Source of the DNA: a virus
Direction: 5' to 3' (one strand)
DNA: 51,637 nt
Virus record (IMG/VR): IMGVR_UViG_3300029953_000619
Coordinates: 1-51,637 of that record
Shown here: positions 32,567 through 39,865 of the stretch, piece after piece
How the letters are laid out: every line of letters starts with the position of its first letter
How positions within the stretch are numbered: the stretch's first letter is position 1
Made by a program: the position numbers and the translations under genes
The notes under the pieces: generated by a model
Databases searched by the model: none
What the model was told of the DNA's origin: nothing
Seen by the model: only the letters and a program-made list of their open reading frames with translations

Positions 32567-32632
32567 ATGAGCAAAACCAAAATCAAACCGCCGAAGGGCT
32601 GGCGGGTGTTGCGGAAAGGCAAAAAGAAATGA
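32567..32632 (+). CDS. 21-residue mini-gene
   Basis: MSKTKIKPPKGWRVLRKGKK plus one Lys, with a stop overlapping the next ATG as ATGA. It resembles the PKGWRVLRKGE motif that begins longer phage proteins, so it could be a shortened remnant or a tiny leader peptide coupled to the DUF3310 gene. Confidence 0.45.
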   Translation: MSKTKIKPPKGWRVLRKGKKK

Positions 32633-32967
32633 GCGCGAACAAAGTTAAACCGCCGAAGGCGACACTTGGACAGCTTGTGACCGAAGCGCACAAGGCTGGC
32701 GTAAAATTCAGCATCTCGCTTGAGGATAAATCCGTGCATCACCCCGCGCACTACACCAGCCATCCGAGCGGCGTTGAGTGCATCCAAGTCACCCAGCACA
32801 TGAACTTTTGCCGTGGCAACGCCATGAAATACATTTGGCGGGCAGGGGACAAGGGCAACGAGGTTCAAGACCTTCAAAAAGCCATCTGGTATCTCGAATG
32901 TGAAATCAAACGTATCCAGACTGAAACCACCAAACAAGCGGCCAAAGATTTGGCAATGGCATCCTGA
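32629..32967 (+). CDS. DUF3310 family protein
   Basis: 112 residues. SVHHPAHYTSHPSGVECIQV, then CRGNAMKYIWRAGDKGNEVQ, then DLQKAIWYLECEIKR form the DUF3310 pattern known in many phages. It probably belongs to nucleotide or DNA metabolism, although the activity is unknown. Confidence 0.85.
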   Translation: MSANKVKPPKATLGQLVTEAHKAGVKFSISLEDKSVHHPAHYTSHPSGVECIQVTQHMNFCRGNAMKYIWRAGDKGNEVQDLQKAIWYLECEIKRIQTETTKQAAKDLAMAS

Positions 32968-32970
32968 TTT

Positions 32971-33306
32971 ATGAACCCGAACAAAACAAAGCAGTTGGCC
33001 GAAAAGATGGGGTGGAAACTCCGAATCAAACCGAAGTCTATTAAGCCGGGCGACTGCTGGATGATTGGCGATCAGCTTGTGATTTACCCGGCGCATGGAA
33101 AGTCTCGTCGCTACTGGAATCCTGAAACCAGAAACGCTGACATGGTGGAGTTGATGGAGAGGCTTCTGAAAACTCACCCGTGCGGATTTACAATCCACGG
33201 TCAAGGGGAGGGATTTGGGATTGTCGCCAAGGAAGATGTTTACGCACCCACCCTCCGCGCCGCCGTCGTTTCATTCGCTTGCAAAGTTTGGGGGATCGAA
33301 GAATGA
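32971..33306 (+). CDS. Hypothetical protein
   Basis: 111 residues (MNPNKTKQLAEKMGWKLRIK), basic, with PGDCWMIGDQLVIYPAHG and a C-terminal FACKVWGIEE. It overlaps the next gene as ATGA. No family recognised. Confidence 0.6.
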   Translation: MNPNKTKQLAEKMGWKLRIKPKSIKPGDCWMIGDQLVIYPAHGKSRRYWNPETRNADMVELMERLLKTHPCGFTIHGQGEGFGIVAKEDVYAPTLRAAVVSFACKVWGIEE

Positions 33307-33707
33307 ACCCAAAATTCGCCAAACCACCAGAGCCAACGCCGTGGGACACCGGAACGCTGGTCCCCATGAAAACCACGACCGACGCCCTGCTCGAAAAATA
33401 CCCGTTCGCTGATGCCGAACGCTTGCGCCAGATCGAGGCTGAAGCCGATTTTGAGCGGAGGGGGGAGGCATCTCAAGTGACCTCCATCGCCATCAAACTC
33501 GGATTTGACCCTAAAGCGTTCATGGCCATCAAGCGAGAGACTCGGATGGTGCTGTTTCCTCAAAAGACCAAGAAAAAACACGGGCCGTCAAAAGGGCAGG
33601 GCGGACGCCCAAACAAATTGGGGCTGGCCAAAGGTCTGAACGCCAGGGACCACACGGAATATGTCAGACAATGGCGGGCGAAGCGGAAGGCTAAAATAAA
33701 TTTATGA
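33303..33707 (+). CDS. Basic DNA-associated-type protein
   Basis: 134 residues from the ATGA-overlapping ATG 33303. A helical N-terminal half (FADAERLRQIEAEADFERRG) and a basic C-terminus with GPSKGQGGRPNK and DHTEYVRQWRAKRKAK. The GGRP segment is AT-hook-like, so DNA binding is plausible. Role unknown. Confidence 0.6.
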   Translation: MNPKFAKPPEPTPWDTGTLVPMKTTTDALLEKYPFADAERLRQIEAEADFERRGEASQVTSIAIKLGFDPKAFMAIKRETRMVLFPQKTKKKHGPSKGQGGRPNKLGLAKGLNARDHTEYVRQWRAKRKAKINL

Positions 33708-34132
33708 ACGAATCTAAAATAATTGGAAACCATCTACTTTCGGAAGAATGTCGCAAAAAATTCGCAGTCGGAGAGTTTAGCCCGCGATGGAAATTGTTAA
33801 ACTCACGACGATTGACAGCCGGGCCATATGCCAGCACGCCGGAGGATGGTTTTAACGGCATGTTTTTTCTGTCCATTTTTGGAGCCAAGGTTAAGGCTAT
33901 GGCGTCCGATGGTGGTGGGTGGCGTCATGTGTCGGTGAGCATTGATAAATGCTCCCAGCCGCCAAGCTGGGCTATAATGTGCGCGGTTAAAGACCTGTTC
34001 TTTGAGCCTGAGGACTGCGTAATTCAATTTCACCCGCCGAAATCTGATTACGTGAATAACCATACCGGCTGCCTTCATTTATGGCAACCGATTGGCGTTC
34101 CTATTCCAATGCCGCCGAAAGAGTTTGTTTAG
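33704..34132 (+). CDS. Conserved phage protein (DUF7694-like, tentative)
   Basis: 142 residues. GGGWRHVSVSIDKCSQPPSW, then VKDLFFEPEDCVIQFHPPKS and YVNNHTGCLHLWQP match a phage family I believe is DUF7694; the HPP and HLWQP motifs are the key marks. Last gene of the plus-strand early block. Function unknown. Confidence 0.75.
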   Translation: MNESKIIGNHLLSEECRKKFAVGEFSPRWKLLNSRRLTAGPYASTPEDGFNGMFFLSIFGAKVKAMASDGGGWRHVSVSIDKCSQPPSWAIMCAVKDLFFEPEDCVIQFHPPKSDYVNNHTGCLHLWQPIGVPIPMPPKEFV

Positions 34133-34159
34133 CGGTCCCCGGCGAAGGCGAGGATTAAT

Positions 34160-34660
34160 TCACCACCCCACCGGCAACAGCCGGGGCGAGTGACCAAGCT
34201 CAGCCGGTGAAACCTTGGAATCCTCACACCGGATTAGCGGCAGCAACGCCGGGGCGACCTTGCGAATCGCCTGCATGTCCGCTTCTGAGCAAAACACGTT
34301 CTGCTCATCGGTCGCGGGCAGATCCAGGGCGTACTCAAACAGCCCGGCGATGCTGTACCCCTGAACCGACGGCCCGCTCGTGGTGATGTCGAAATATCGC
34401 TCAAACTGGGCGGCAATGTCTGGCGTCATGCCCTCTAAGGTGAAAAGGTCGATTCCCGGCACCTCGGCCGGGTTTAAGGCGCGGCAACGCATCTTCGGGT
34501 AATAACACTCCCAAATAGTCTTGCCGTCGCTCCTGAGCCAGCCTGCGTGCGTCCATTGGCCACGGGTGATAAATTGGATGGGTTGACCCAGTATGTCCCC
34601 TGGGTGGACGCGCCAGAGGGCGATTAGCGGCTGAGGGAATGGGAGGGTTGCGAGGTTCAT
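34160..34660 (-). CDS. Papain-like (NlpC/P60-YiiX type) peptidase, possible lysin
   Basis: 166 residues. FITRGQWTHAGW supplies a His and NVFCSEADM supplies a Cys, an order typical of circularly permuted NlpC/P60 or YiiX-like peptidases. A papain-like enzyme here, at the end of the lysis-type cluster, could cut peptidoglycan peptides. Note the His precedes the Cys. Confidence 0.7.
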   Translation of the reverse strand: MNLATLPFPQPLIALWRVHPGDILGQPIQFITRGQWTHAGWLRSDGKTIWECYYPKMRCRALNPAEVPGIDLFTLEGMTPDIAAQFERYFDITTSGPSVQGYSIAGLFEYALDLPATDEQNVFCSEADMQAIRKVAPALLPLIRCEDSKVSPAELGHSPRLLPVGW

Positions 34661-34671
34661 AAAATCAAAAT

Positions 34672-34703
34672 CCCGCCCGGAGAACTGGAAAACTCCGAGC
34701 GGG
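34672..34703 (-). terminator. Intrinsic terminator after the Acb2-like gene
   Basis: On the minus strand, CCCGC/GCGGG (34703-34699 with 34676-34672) and an inner CGGAG/CTCCG pair around a 10-base loop, with one mismatch. ATTTTGATTTT follows. It lies between the 34737 gene and the peptidase, so it probably attenuates transcription into the latter. Confidence 0.65.
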
Positions 34704-34736
34704 TGTTGGTGGGCGAAACATTAAAACGCCCGAAGG

Positions 34737-35075
34737 TTAAAGTTTCAGGCCGTCCGCCGTCGGTTCGATCTTGGTGTTCGACGGATCTTTGCTGTTGGGG
34801 TACGGGTTGGGCGACGCGCCGGGATTTTCCTCGTTGATGCGCTTGAGATCCATACCCAGCCACATGACCGCCTCCGTGAGTTTGGTAACGACAATGGACC
34901 GCTGCGGAGATTCATCCATGGACTTGACCACTTGAATCGTTTGGTCAATATCCCGCCGCAGGCTTTTGACCAGCGAAATTCCATTAGCGATGCGGGTAGG
35001 CTCGTCAAAGAACACGGTTCCGGGTTGATTCAATTCGACTGGTCCACTTTGAACGCTAGGGGATGATGGCGACAT
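34737..35075 (-). CDS. Acb2/Tad1-hairpin-like protein (candidate anti-CBASS)
   Basis: 112 residues from the ATG at 35075 (MSPSSPSVQSGPVELNQPG). The helical part ISLVKSLRRDIDQTIQVV, then PQRSIVVTKLTEAVMWLGM matches the R...TKLxEAVMWL mark of Acb2/Tad1-hairpin proteins, which bind cyclic nucleotides made by CBASS-type defences. The C-terminus (PYPNSKDPSNTKIEPTADGL) recalls related phage proteins I remember. An upstream in-frame start would overlap the lipoprotein gene. Activity is inferred from motif only. Confidence 0.6.
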   Translation of the reverse strand: MSPSSPSVQSGPVELNQPGTVFFDEPTRIANGISLVKSLRRDIDQTIQVVKSMDESPQRSIVVTKLTEAVMWLGMDLKRINEENPGASPNPYPNSKDPSNTKIEPTADGLKL

Positions 35076-35121
35076 GTTTATTTGGTGTTTTTGGTTAAGC
35101 GGTTTTCGCCGGGTTGCGTGA

Positions 35122-35613
35122 TTAGTGAGTTGCGCCCGTGGCTGGAATGACCGCCGTGCTCGTGATGGCCGAATTTGTTCCACTGCCCTGATTCACGTAA
35201 GCATTCCCGGACGCAAACTGGCCATTCAAGCCGAACCAGAAGGGCACAGCCTTGTTTTGCAATCCCCCGGCCTCAGAGATGTTCGGCGCATAAATGGCGT
35301 TGGTCGAAGTTGGTATCAGCCGGAAAGTGGAGTGGTTCAGCCCGAGCTTCACATTCGGGAAGGTCGAGGAATAACTGGAAAGCGTGGCGGCGAATCCGTA
35401 AACGTCTTCCTCGCCCAAAAGAGCATAACCGTCGGGCAGGAAAAGCCGCGCCTTCGTGACTGTGGTAACGGTCTTGGCGGGCGTGATGACATTGGTCGAG
35501 CCGGTGAGGGCATAGACGGCGGGCGTATTAACGGTGATGGTTTCGCGGGTATAGCAGCCGGTGATGGACACGACCAGCGAGACGGCGAACAGGGAGGATA
35601 GGAGTTTTTTCAT
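35122..35613 (-). CDS. Secreted lipoprotein
   Basis: 163 residues from ATG 35613 (MKKLLSSLFAVSLVVSITGC). The signal peptide ends in a lipobox (SITGC). The remainder is Ser/Thr/Asn-rich, with FRLIPTSTNAIYAPN and KAVPFWFGLNGQFA near the middle. It sits beside the lysis cluster, so a spanin-like or envelope role is possible. An upstream in-frame ATG exists. Confidence 0.75.
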   Translation of the reverse strand: MKKLLSSLFAVSLVVSITGCYTRETITVNTPAVYALTGSTNVITPAKTVTTVTKARLFLPDGYALLGEEDVYGFAATLSSYSSTFPNVKLGLNHSTFRLIPTSTNAIYAPNISEAGGLQNKAVPFWFGLNGQFASGNAYVNQGSGTNSAITSTAVIPATGATH

Positions 35614-35699
35614 GTTAAATTTTTGAGAATCGGATTGATTAGCCATTAATATGAACACATCGCATTTACAACGCTGGCGTCACACACATCAACCCTATT

Positions 35700-35917
35700 G
35701 ACATTCTCAATTGCCATTGGAAAGGGCATTGTTTATGCGAAATTGGCGGCGCGAGCAATAGTCAGCTTGCAACTTCGGCTGGGTAAGCCGACATGTTTTC
35801 CATATTCCAGCTTTCGCCGGTCAGTGAACCCTTACACCATCACGCCATTCTGTTAAATCACTGTGGGCGAGCGGCACTTTCACAGCCCTTTCGCTGCTGC
35901 CGCCTGCCCCTGCGGTT
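35700..35917 (-). ncRNA. Candidate structured RNA C
   Basis: Downstream of the promoter at 35951-35924 on the minus strand, four hairpins occur. TGCCGC/GCGGCA encloses CAGC/GCTG (35871-35903). CAGTGA pairs with TCACTG (35822-35863). A CCGGC/GCTGG stem has a GAAA tetraloop (35807-35820), and AGCCG pairs with CGGCT (35776-35790). No believable protein frame covers them; a 78-residue ORF here is weak. The 3' end is unknown. Confidence 0.5.
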
Positions 35918-35923
35918 AAACTG

Positions 35924-35951
35924 ACCCTAACACAATTCCGACGACTGTCAA
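35924..35951 (-). promoter_or_regulatory. Promoter C: TTGACA-N16-TAGGGT
   Basis: Minus strand: -35 TTGACA (35951-35946), 16-base spacer, -10 TAGGGT (35929-35924). The upstream 15-mer TAATTTTATTTGACA is identical to the one at promoter B. The spacers differ. Confidence 0.55.
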
Positions 35952-35969
35952 ATAAAATTAGCGCGGAAA

Positions 35970-36054
35970 TATAAAAGACACCGGCCAACAGGCGATTGCA
36001 GTCCACGCAACCTGTTGGCCGGTAGGGACGCGGGGCTCTACAATTAACTCGCGA
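35970..36054 (-). ncRNA. Candidate small RNA B, about 85 nt, with own terminator
   Basis: Begins about 7 bases after the promoter B -10 box. Near its 3' end, ACCGGCCAACAGG (36023-36011) pairs with CCTGTTGGCCGGT (35992-35980) over 13 perfect base pairs, and TTGC/GCAA extends it inside the 18-base loop. GTCTTTTATATTT follows. Promoter, compact body and intrinsic terminator make a complete small-RNA gene. No protein frame. Confidence 0.6.
35980..36023 (-). terminator. Terminator of small RNA B
   Basis: 13-bp perfect stem, then T-rich GTCTTTTATATTT on the minus strand. Confidence 0.65.
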
Positions 36055-36060
36055 CAATTG

Positions 36061-36088
36061 ACCCTAATGCAAAGCGGCGAATTGTCAA
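36061..36088 (-). promoter_or_regulatory. Promoter B: TTGACA-N16-TAGGGT
   Basis: Minus strand: -35 TTGACA (36088-36083), 16-base spacer, -10 TAGGGT (36066-36061). The upstream TAATTTTATTTGACA overlaps the stop of the 54-residue gene. Confidence 0.6.
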
Positions 36089-36094
36089 ATAAAA

Positions 36095-36259
36095 TTAAAC
36101 CGTCACGCGGTCGTGGAAACGGAAAGCCTCGTCCTCGGTGAGCTTGTTCCGCTTCATGCGGGCATAGATCGTGTGGTACTTCACACCCTTGGCCGCGCAC
36201 TTGGCGCGTAAGCCTGCGGGGTCTGCCTTGCGGCCTGATTTGCCTTTTTTGCCTGACAT
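36095..36259 (-). CDS. 54-residue basic protein within the RNA cluster
   Basis: Starts MSGKKGKSGRKADPAGLRAK and includes CAAKGVKYHTIYARMKRNKL, a helix-turn-helix-like pattern, ending TEDEAFRFHDRVTV. It is read from a structured leader (36260-36490) behind promoter A. It could be a small DNA- or RNA-binding protein. The coding frame is clear, with a basic composition unlike the flanking DNA. Confidence 0.65.
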   Translation of the reverse strand: MSGKKGKSGRKADPAGLRAKCAAKGVKYHTIYARMKRNKLTEDEAFRFHDRVTV

Positions 36260-36490
36260 AGTTTGAAATTGGCTGGGAGATAGCGATTTGCGCGCCGGAC
36301 TTATTACGGTCGTCAGCTTACATGCCCTATGACCGCTCTATAAGTGTCGGTTGCGACCCGACCGTGGGCCTAACCCACGCTCACTCCCAATAAATCGATT
36401 AACCAAGCCATGGCCCGCCGCCAAAAGTTATGCTCTGCGGGTCGTTGCAAGCCGTCTGGACTAGGAGCACCGCCCAAACGGAACTTGGTA
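36260..36490 (-). ncRNA. Structured leader / candidate RNA A
   Basis: Follows promoter A. ACCAAG (36489-36484) can pair with CTTGGT near 36400, closing a folded domain with TGCTC/GAGCA inside. Three further hairpins follow: GTGGG-TTAGG-CCCAC (36364-36378), GTCGG/CCGAC with a 7-base loop (36346-36362) and CGGTC/GACCG (36307-36335). It is either a long 5' UTR of the 54-residue gene or an independent RNA. A plus-strand ORF here (36410-36616) is not convincing. Confidence 0.5.
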
Positions 36491-36496
36491 TGCCAA

Positions 36497-36524
36497 ACCC
36501 TACCATGCTCCCGCGAGTTGTCAA
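36497..36524 (-). promoter_or_regulatory. Promoter A: TTGACA-N16-TAGGGT
   Basis: Minus strand: -35 TTGACA (36524-36519), 16-base spacer, -10 TAGGGT (36502-36497). Same two boxes and spacing as promoters B and C. Confidence 0.55.
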
Positions 36525-36558
36525 TGGATAATCCAACTGTTAGGGGATTCCGAATGGT

Positions 36559-36918
36559 TCACTTCGGCGGAGCCGTGCCAGCCGCCGAGGTCTGCGATTC
36601 AGGAACGACGGCTTGAAGCGTATCCTTCACCACTGGCTGACTGGGAAGGGACGCACCGGCAACGTGCGCCACAAGGCGAGCCAGACCACTAGACCCCTCC
36701 GCCGTCGAATTTTTCAGGGCGAAATTACGAATGTACTGGGCAATCGCCTTGACCGTGAGCGCCGCAACGAGCAGGGATGCCCCGTCGATTTTGATGCCAA
36801 AATCACTCAGCAGCTTGCCAAGGTCTTGAGCAGTCGAATCCGGCACGGGGACGGCATTGGTTTGTGCCGCGCATGAAAGCGCGGTCATGGCGATAAGGGC
36901 GATGGTTATTTTTTTCAT
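36559..36918 (-). CDS. Small exported or membrane protein
   Basis: 119 residues (MKKITIALIAMTALSCAAQT): signal peptide or possible lipobox, then a second hydrophobic segment (GASLLVAALTVKAIAQYI). It overlaps the upstream gene as ATGA. Two hydrophobic segments and the place in the lysis cluster suggest a holin- or spanin-like role, not proven. Confidence 0.65.
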   Translation of the reverse strand: MKKITIALIAMTALSCAAQTNAVPVPDSTAQDLGKLLSDFGIKIDGASLLVAALTVKAIAQYIRNFALKNSTAEGSSGLARLVAHVAGASLPSQPVVKDTLQAVVPESQTSAAGTAPPK

Positions 36919-37220
36919 AAATCAGTCGAATCAATGCGGTCAATGTCCTCCGGCGTGAGTTTCCTTTTATGCTTTCGGTGCGGGTTCTGCTCGTCTCTCA
37001 AAAACTTGTCCCACGCCTTTAGCTTCAAATGACGCAACCGGATTTTGTAGCAGACCAGAATGAGGGCACCTACGCCCAGCAAGAGCGCAACCAGTCCATT
37101 GATGGCGTCCACCAGATGAGCGGCATAGCCCGACAGTCCAACCCCAGCCGCCAGCAGTCCCCAATTTTCTTTTAGGTGTTGCATCATAAATCCCTCACGC
37201 CCGGTTTGGGTTGTGTTCAT
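36915..37220 (-). CDS. Holin-like membrane protein
   Basis: 101 residues with two likely transmembrane segments (LLAAGVGLSGYAAHLVDAI and GLVALLLGVGALILVCYKI), then a Lys/Arg-rich cytoplasmic tail. This fits small phage holins. ATGA overlaps join it to both neighbours. A later Met (residue 12) could be the start. Confidence 0.65.
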   Translation of the reverse strand: MNTTQTGREGFMMQHLKENWGLLAAGVGLSGYAAHLVDAINGLVALLLGVGALILVCYKIRLRHLKLKAWDKFLRDEQNPHRKHKRKLTPEDIDRIDSTDL

Positions 37221-37522
37221 TGGGCATTAAAAGTCAATGTAAACAGGTTGGTTCCGCCTTGCGGATTGTTTACCGATGTAATCGTAAGTGTGTGTTGTAT
37301 TCCGGGCGCACCAAAGAAAGCATTAAGAGTCGGCCCCGGAAACGTCTGCTGCCCCGCCGCATTCGTGATGGCCGCGAATTGGTTTCCCCAGTAGACGGCA
37401 GCCGCTCCGGTCAATGTAACGGGCACAAAAACGACGTTGGTCACCGTTACGGTGTTAGTCGTCACCTGTTGACCATAGACTGATAACGTCAATAATGATA
37501 AGAGGATGATGAATGGCTTCAT
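37217..37522 (-). CDS. Small secreted protein
   Basis: 101 residues. Signal peptide MKPFIILLSLLTLSVYGQQ, then a Thr, Val and Asn-rich beta domain with FFGAPGIQHTLTITSVNNPQ. It follows the large fibre gene by 4 bases and overlaps the holin-like gene. Function unknown; the composition recalls fibre tips. Confidence 0.65.
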   Translation of the reverse strand: MKPFIILLSLLTLSVYGQQVTTNTVTVTNVVFVPVTLTGAAAVYWGNQFAAITNAAGQQTFPGPTLNAFFGAPGIQHTLTITSVNNPQGGTNLFTLTFNAQ

Positions 37523-37526
37523 GTTT

Positions 37527-39467
37527 TTATTGCTTGTCTACAAGAGTTTGGTTGATTTGCGCCACCCCGGTGGCATTCGTCAATGCCCACAGCGAGTTAG
37601 GGGATACAACTTGGGTCGTCACCCAATTGGTAATTATCAATGCTCCAACACCATACGTTGCACCCCACTGTGAAAACTGAGGCTTTGTTATTCCGGCCGT
37701 TGTCCAATCAGCGTTACTTACGATTATATTAATTGCCGTGGACAAGGTTGCGTTTTGTGTAACTGTGCCCGGCACCGTCACAGAGAACCTTGCATTTGGC
37801 CCAATGTTCCACGCTCCCGGCATCGGGTCGTTGGTGGTGCAATAAACGTTGGCTGTATTCGTCGGTGCCGTCATTGGATAGATGGTGACTGATGTGCCGA
37901 CAATGGAGGTTGTCTTTGCAGCCGCGCCAAACGTTGAAACCGATGGGCTAAGGACAACGCCATTTGCCCCGCCGTCTTGTAAATCAAGGGTACCGTCCGG
38001 TGCATTAAGGACACCAAACCCACCATGTAATAGCACGGTAGTGTTTGCAGTGGACGCCCCGAGCGATTGCGTTTGGGCAGTGTTCGTGCTCGCTCCGATG
38101 GTTGGATACAGCCCGAAGATCGTCACCCCGTTAGTCTGGTGTAACTCGTTTCCATTAGTGCTGGTCACAACCCCCACTGGTCCACTTGCGCTGGTAATCA
38201 GATTACTAAACTGGGTTGCGCTGGCTGGTGTCAGATTGGTAAACGCACCACCGCCCGTGGCGTAATTCGTGCTGCCGGTGAATACGCCAGGATTGCCACC
38301 GGTACTATTCGTCAGAACCGGCACACCGTTGACTGTGGGCAACGCCCCGACGGTTGCCAGCGTGTTCGTAATCGTGCCGGTTAGTTGCGCGGCATTCAGG
38401 CTGGTCAAGCCCGCGCCGCTGCCGAAATATTGGCCAGCGAGCAGGGCCAGACCGTTCGTGCCCAGCGTTAGATTGATATTGGTGGGGTTGGAAGCCGTGC
38501 CGATTCCCCAGGCGAAACTCGCGTTTGTCCCCTGTCCGGTGGGGATGACCTGGTCATTCCAGACCGACGGGTCCGCCGTGCCCCAAACCAGGCCAACGCC
38601 ATTGGACTGCCCGCCGGTGATTTGGTTCGTGTAAAACGGGCTGTTGTAGTACGCCCCGAAATAATTGCTCACTGGCTGGTCAGTGGTGACTCCTGGCCGG
38701 TTGATATACCAGCCCGTTTCCGCCGCGCCGTTGGTGCTGCCATTGAAAATTTGCGGGGCGACATACGTGTTCGTGTTGCCCGAAATGGTCATGGCAATCA
38801 GCGCATTGTTGCTGACAGTGATGCCGGAAGGATTGTAACCAATGGCCGTGGCGGTGACGTTGGTCAGGCCGGAGCCGTTGCCGGTGATGACTCCATTGGT
38901 TGAAATGCTCGCCACCACCACCCCGTTGGAAATCAGTTCCAAAGTCATGTTGGTCCAGAGCAGGTTCTGCGAGGCCTTCCAATTCTGCCCGTCCCAATGC
39001 AGGAGGCTGCCACTTGTGGGAGTGTTGGTGGATAGTTGGGCTTCGTAGTTGGTGGCACTGAAGCCGCTCAGGGCCGCGCCGGGCACGATCCCCGTAAGCT
39101 GGCCAGCCGGTATGCTGGTAAGGCCCGATCCTGAGCCGGTAAAGGTCAGTCCGACGATATTTCCAGAAACATCAATCGACGCGCCGCCACCAAAACCAGA
39201 AAGCGAGGAAAGAGTTGCGCTGCCAGCATTCAAAATGCTCCAATTTCCGCCAACGCTGGATTCTCTAACATTTCCATTGGCGTCGATTCCAAACGTAATT
39301 CCGGTGTTGGTAACACCAAGTCCCTGCTGGAAATTTACGCCGCCCGCCGGGCCGACTTGGGGCAATATGCTGCCGGAATTGGTTGTCCATCCGTTGCGCT
39401 GATAGCTGGTTTGAGAAAACCCCCGCAACCCAAGGAGGATTACGAGGGTGAAGATGAGCTTTTTCAT
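37527..39467 (-). CDS. Tail-fibre-like exported protein
   Basis: 646 residues from ATG 39467 (MKKLIFTLVILLGLRGFSQT), a signal-peptide-like start. The body is Asn, Thr, Gly and Ser-rich with repeated GSGLTSIPAGQLTGIV, GNGSGLTNVT and GSGAGLTSLNAAQLTGTI motifs, known in adhesin- and fibre-like proteins of environmental bacteria and phages. The C-terminus (ALTNATGVAQINQTLVDKQ) is unremarkable. It probably recognises the host, although the secretion-type N-terminus is odd. Confidence 0.7.
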   Translation of the reverse strand: MKKLIFTLVILLGLRGFSQTSYQRNGWTTNSGSILPQVGPAGGVNFQQGLGVTNTGITFGIDANGNVRESSVGGNWSILNAGSATLSSLSGFGGGASIDVSGNIVGLTFTGSGSGLTSIPAGQLTGIVPGAALSGFSATNYEAQLSTNTPTSGSLLHWDGQNWKASQNLLWTNMTLELISNGVVVASISTNGVITGNGSGLTNVTATAIGYNPSGITVSNNALIAMTISGNTNTYVAPQIFNGSTNGAAETGWYINRPGVTTDQPVSNYFGAYYNSPFYTNQITGGQSNGVGLVWGTADPSVWNDQVIPTGQGTNASFAWGIGTASNPTNINLTLGTNGLALLAGQYFGSGAGLTSLNAAQLTGTITNTLATVGALPTVNGVPVLTNSTGGNPGVFTGSTNYATGGGAFTNLTPASATQFSNLITSASGPVGVVTSTNGNELHQTNGVTIFGLYPTIGASTNTAQTQSLGASTANTTVLLHGGFGVLNAPDGTLDLQDGGANGVVLSPSVSTFGAAAKTTSIVGTSVTIYPMTAPTNTANVYCTTNDPMPGAWNIGPNARFSVTVPGTVTQNATLSTAINIIVSNADWTTAGITKPQFSQWGATYGVGALIITNWVTTQVVSPNSLWALTNATGVAQINQTLVDKQ

Positions 39468-39469
39468 GG

Positions 39470-39862
39470 TTAGAATATTTGCGTCCAAGTCGTTCCGTTA
39501 TTTTGGGACACCCAGCCAGTGCCCGCCGCTGTGTTGACGTAAAAAGCCCCCGTGGTTGTGCCGTTGGTTGGGTTGACGGTGCCGTTTGAAAATCCGCCCG
39601 AGCCGCCACCCCCGCCGCTCACGTTTTGCCCGATGATTTGCAGGAGTGCCAGCTTCAAGGCGTGCTGTTCGCTGGCGAAGCCGGTGTAACCGGCCACGTT
39701 AGCAGCGGACAAAAGAGATTGGTAGTCAGTGGCCACAGAGGGAGCAACAGTGAAGGCGATGTATCGCAACAACGCCAGTTCCAGAACATCCGCCTCCGAT
39801 GCGAAACCGGAGTAGCCCGCCGCGTTGGCGGACGCAAACAAAGATTGAAAATCGGTTGCCAT
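39470..39862 (-). CDS. Small virion-type protein with tandem repeat
   Basis: 130 residues. Two copies of about 37 residues occupy the first 80 (ATDFQSLFASANAAGYSGFA and ATDYQSLLSAANVAGYTGFA), followed by a Gly-rich linker and a beta-type end (GAFYVNTAAGTGWVSQNNGT). The end recalls the Trp-rich repeats of the propeller gene. It lies between the capsid unit and the fibre gene. Confidence 0.65.
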   Translation of the reverse strand: MATDFQSLFASANAAGYSGFASEADVLELALLRYIAFTVAPSVATDYQSLLSAANVAGYTGFASEQHALKLALLQIIGQNVSGGGGGSGGFSNGTVNPTNGTTTGAFYVNTAAGTGWVSQNNGTTWTQIF

Positions 39863-39865
39863 GGT

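Noticed and set aside
35821-36200. Two minus-strand ORFs of about 80 residues (35821-36057, 35958-36200)
   Set aside because: They run across promoters, hairpins and the terminator of small RNA B, and their composition is not protein-like; a clear 54-codon frame explains part of the second.
36410-36616. Plus-strand 68-residue ORF
   Set aside because: No promoter or leader, opposite to the surrounding genes, and overlaps the structured leader A and the 36559 gene.
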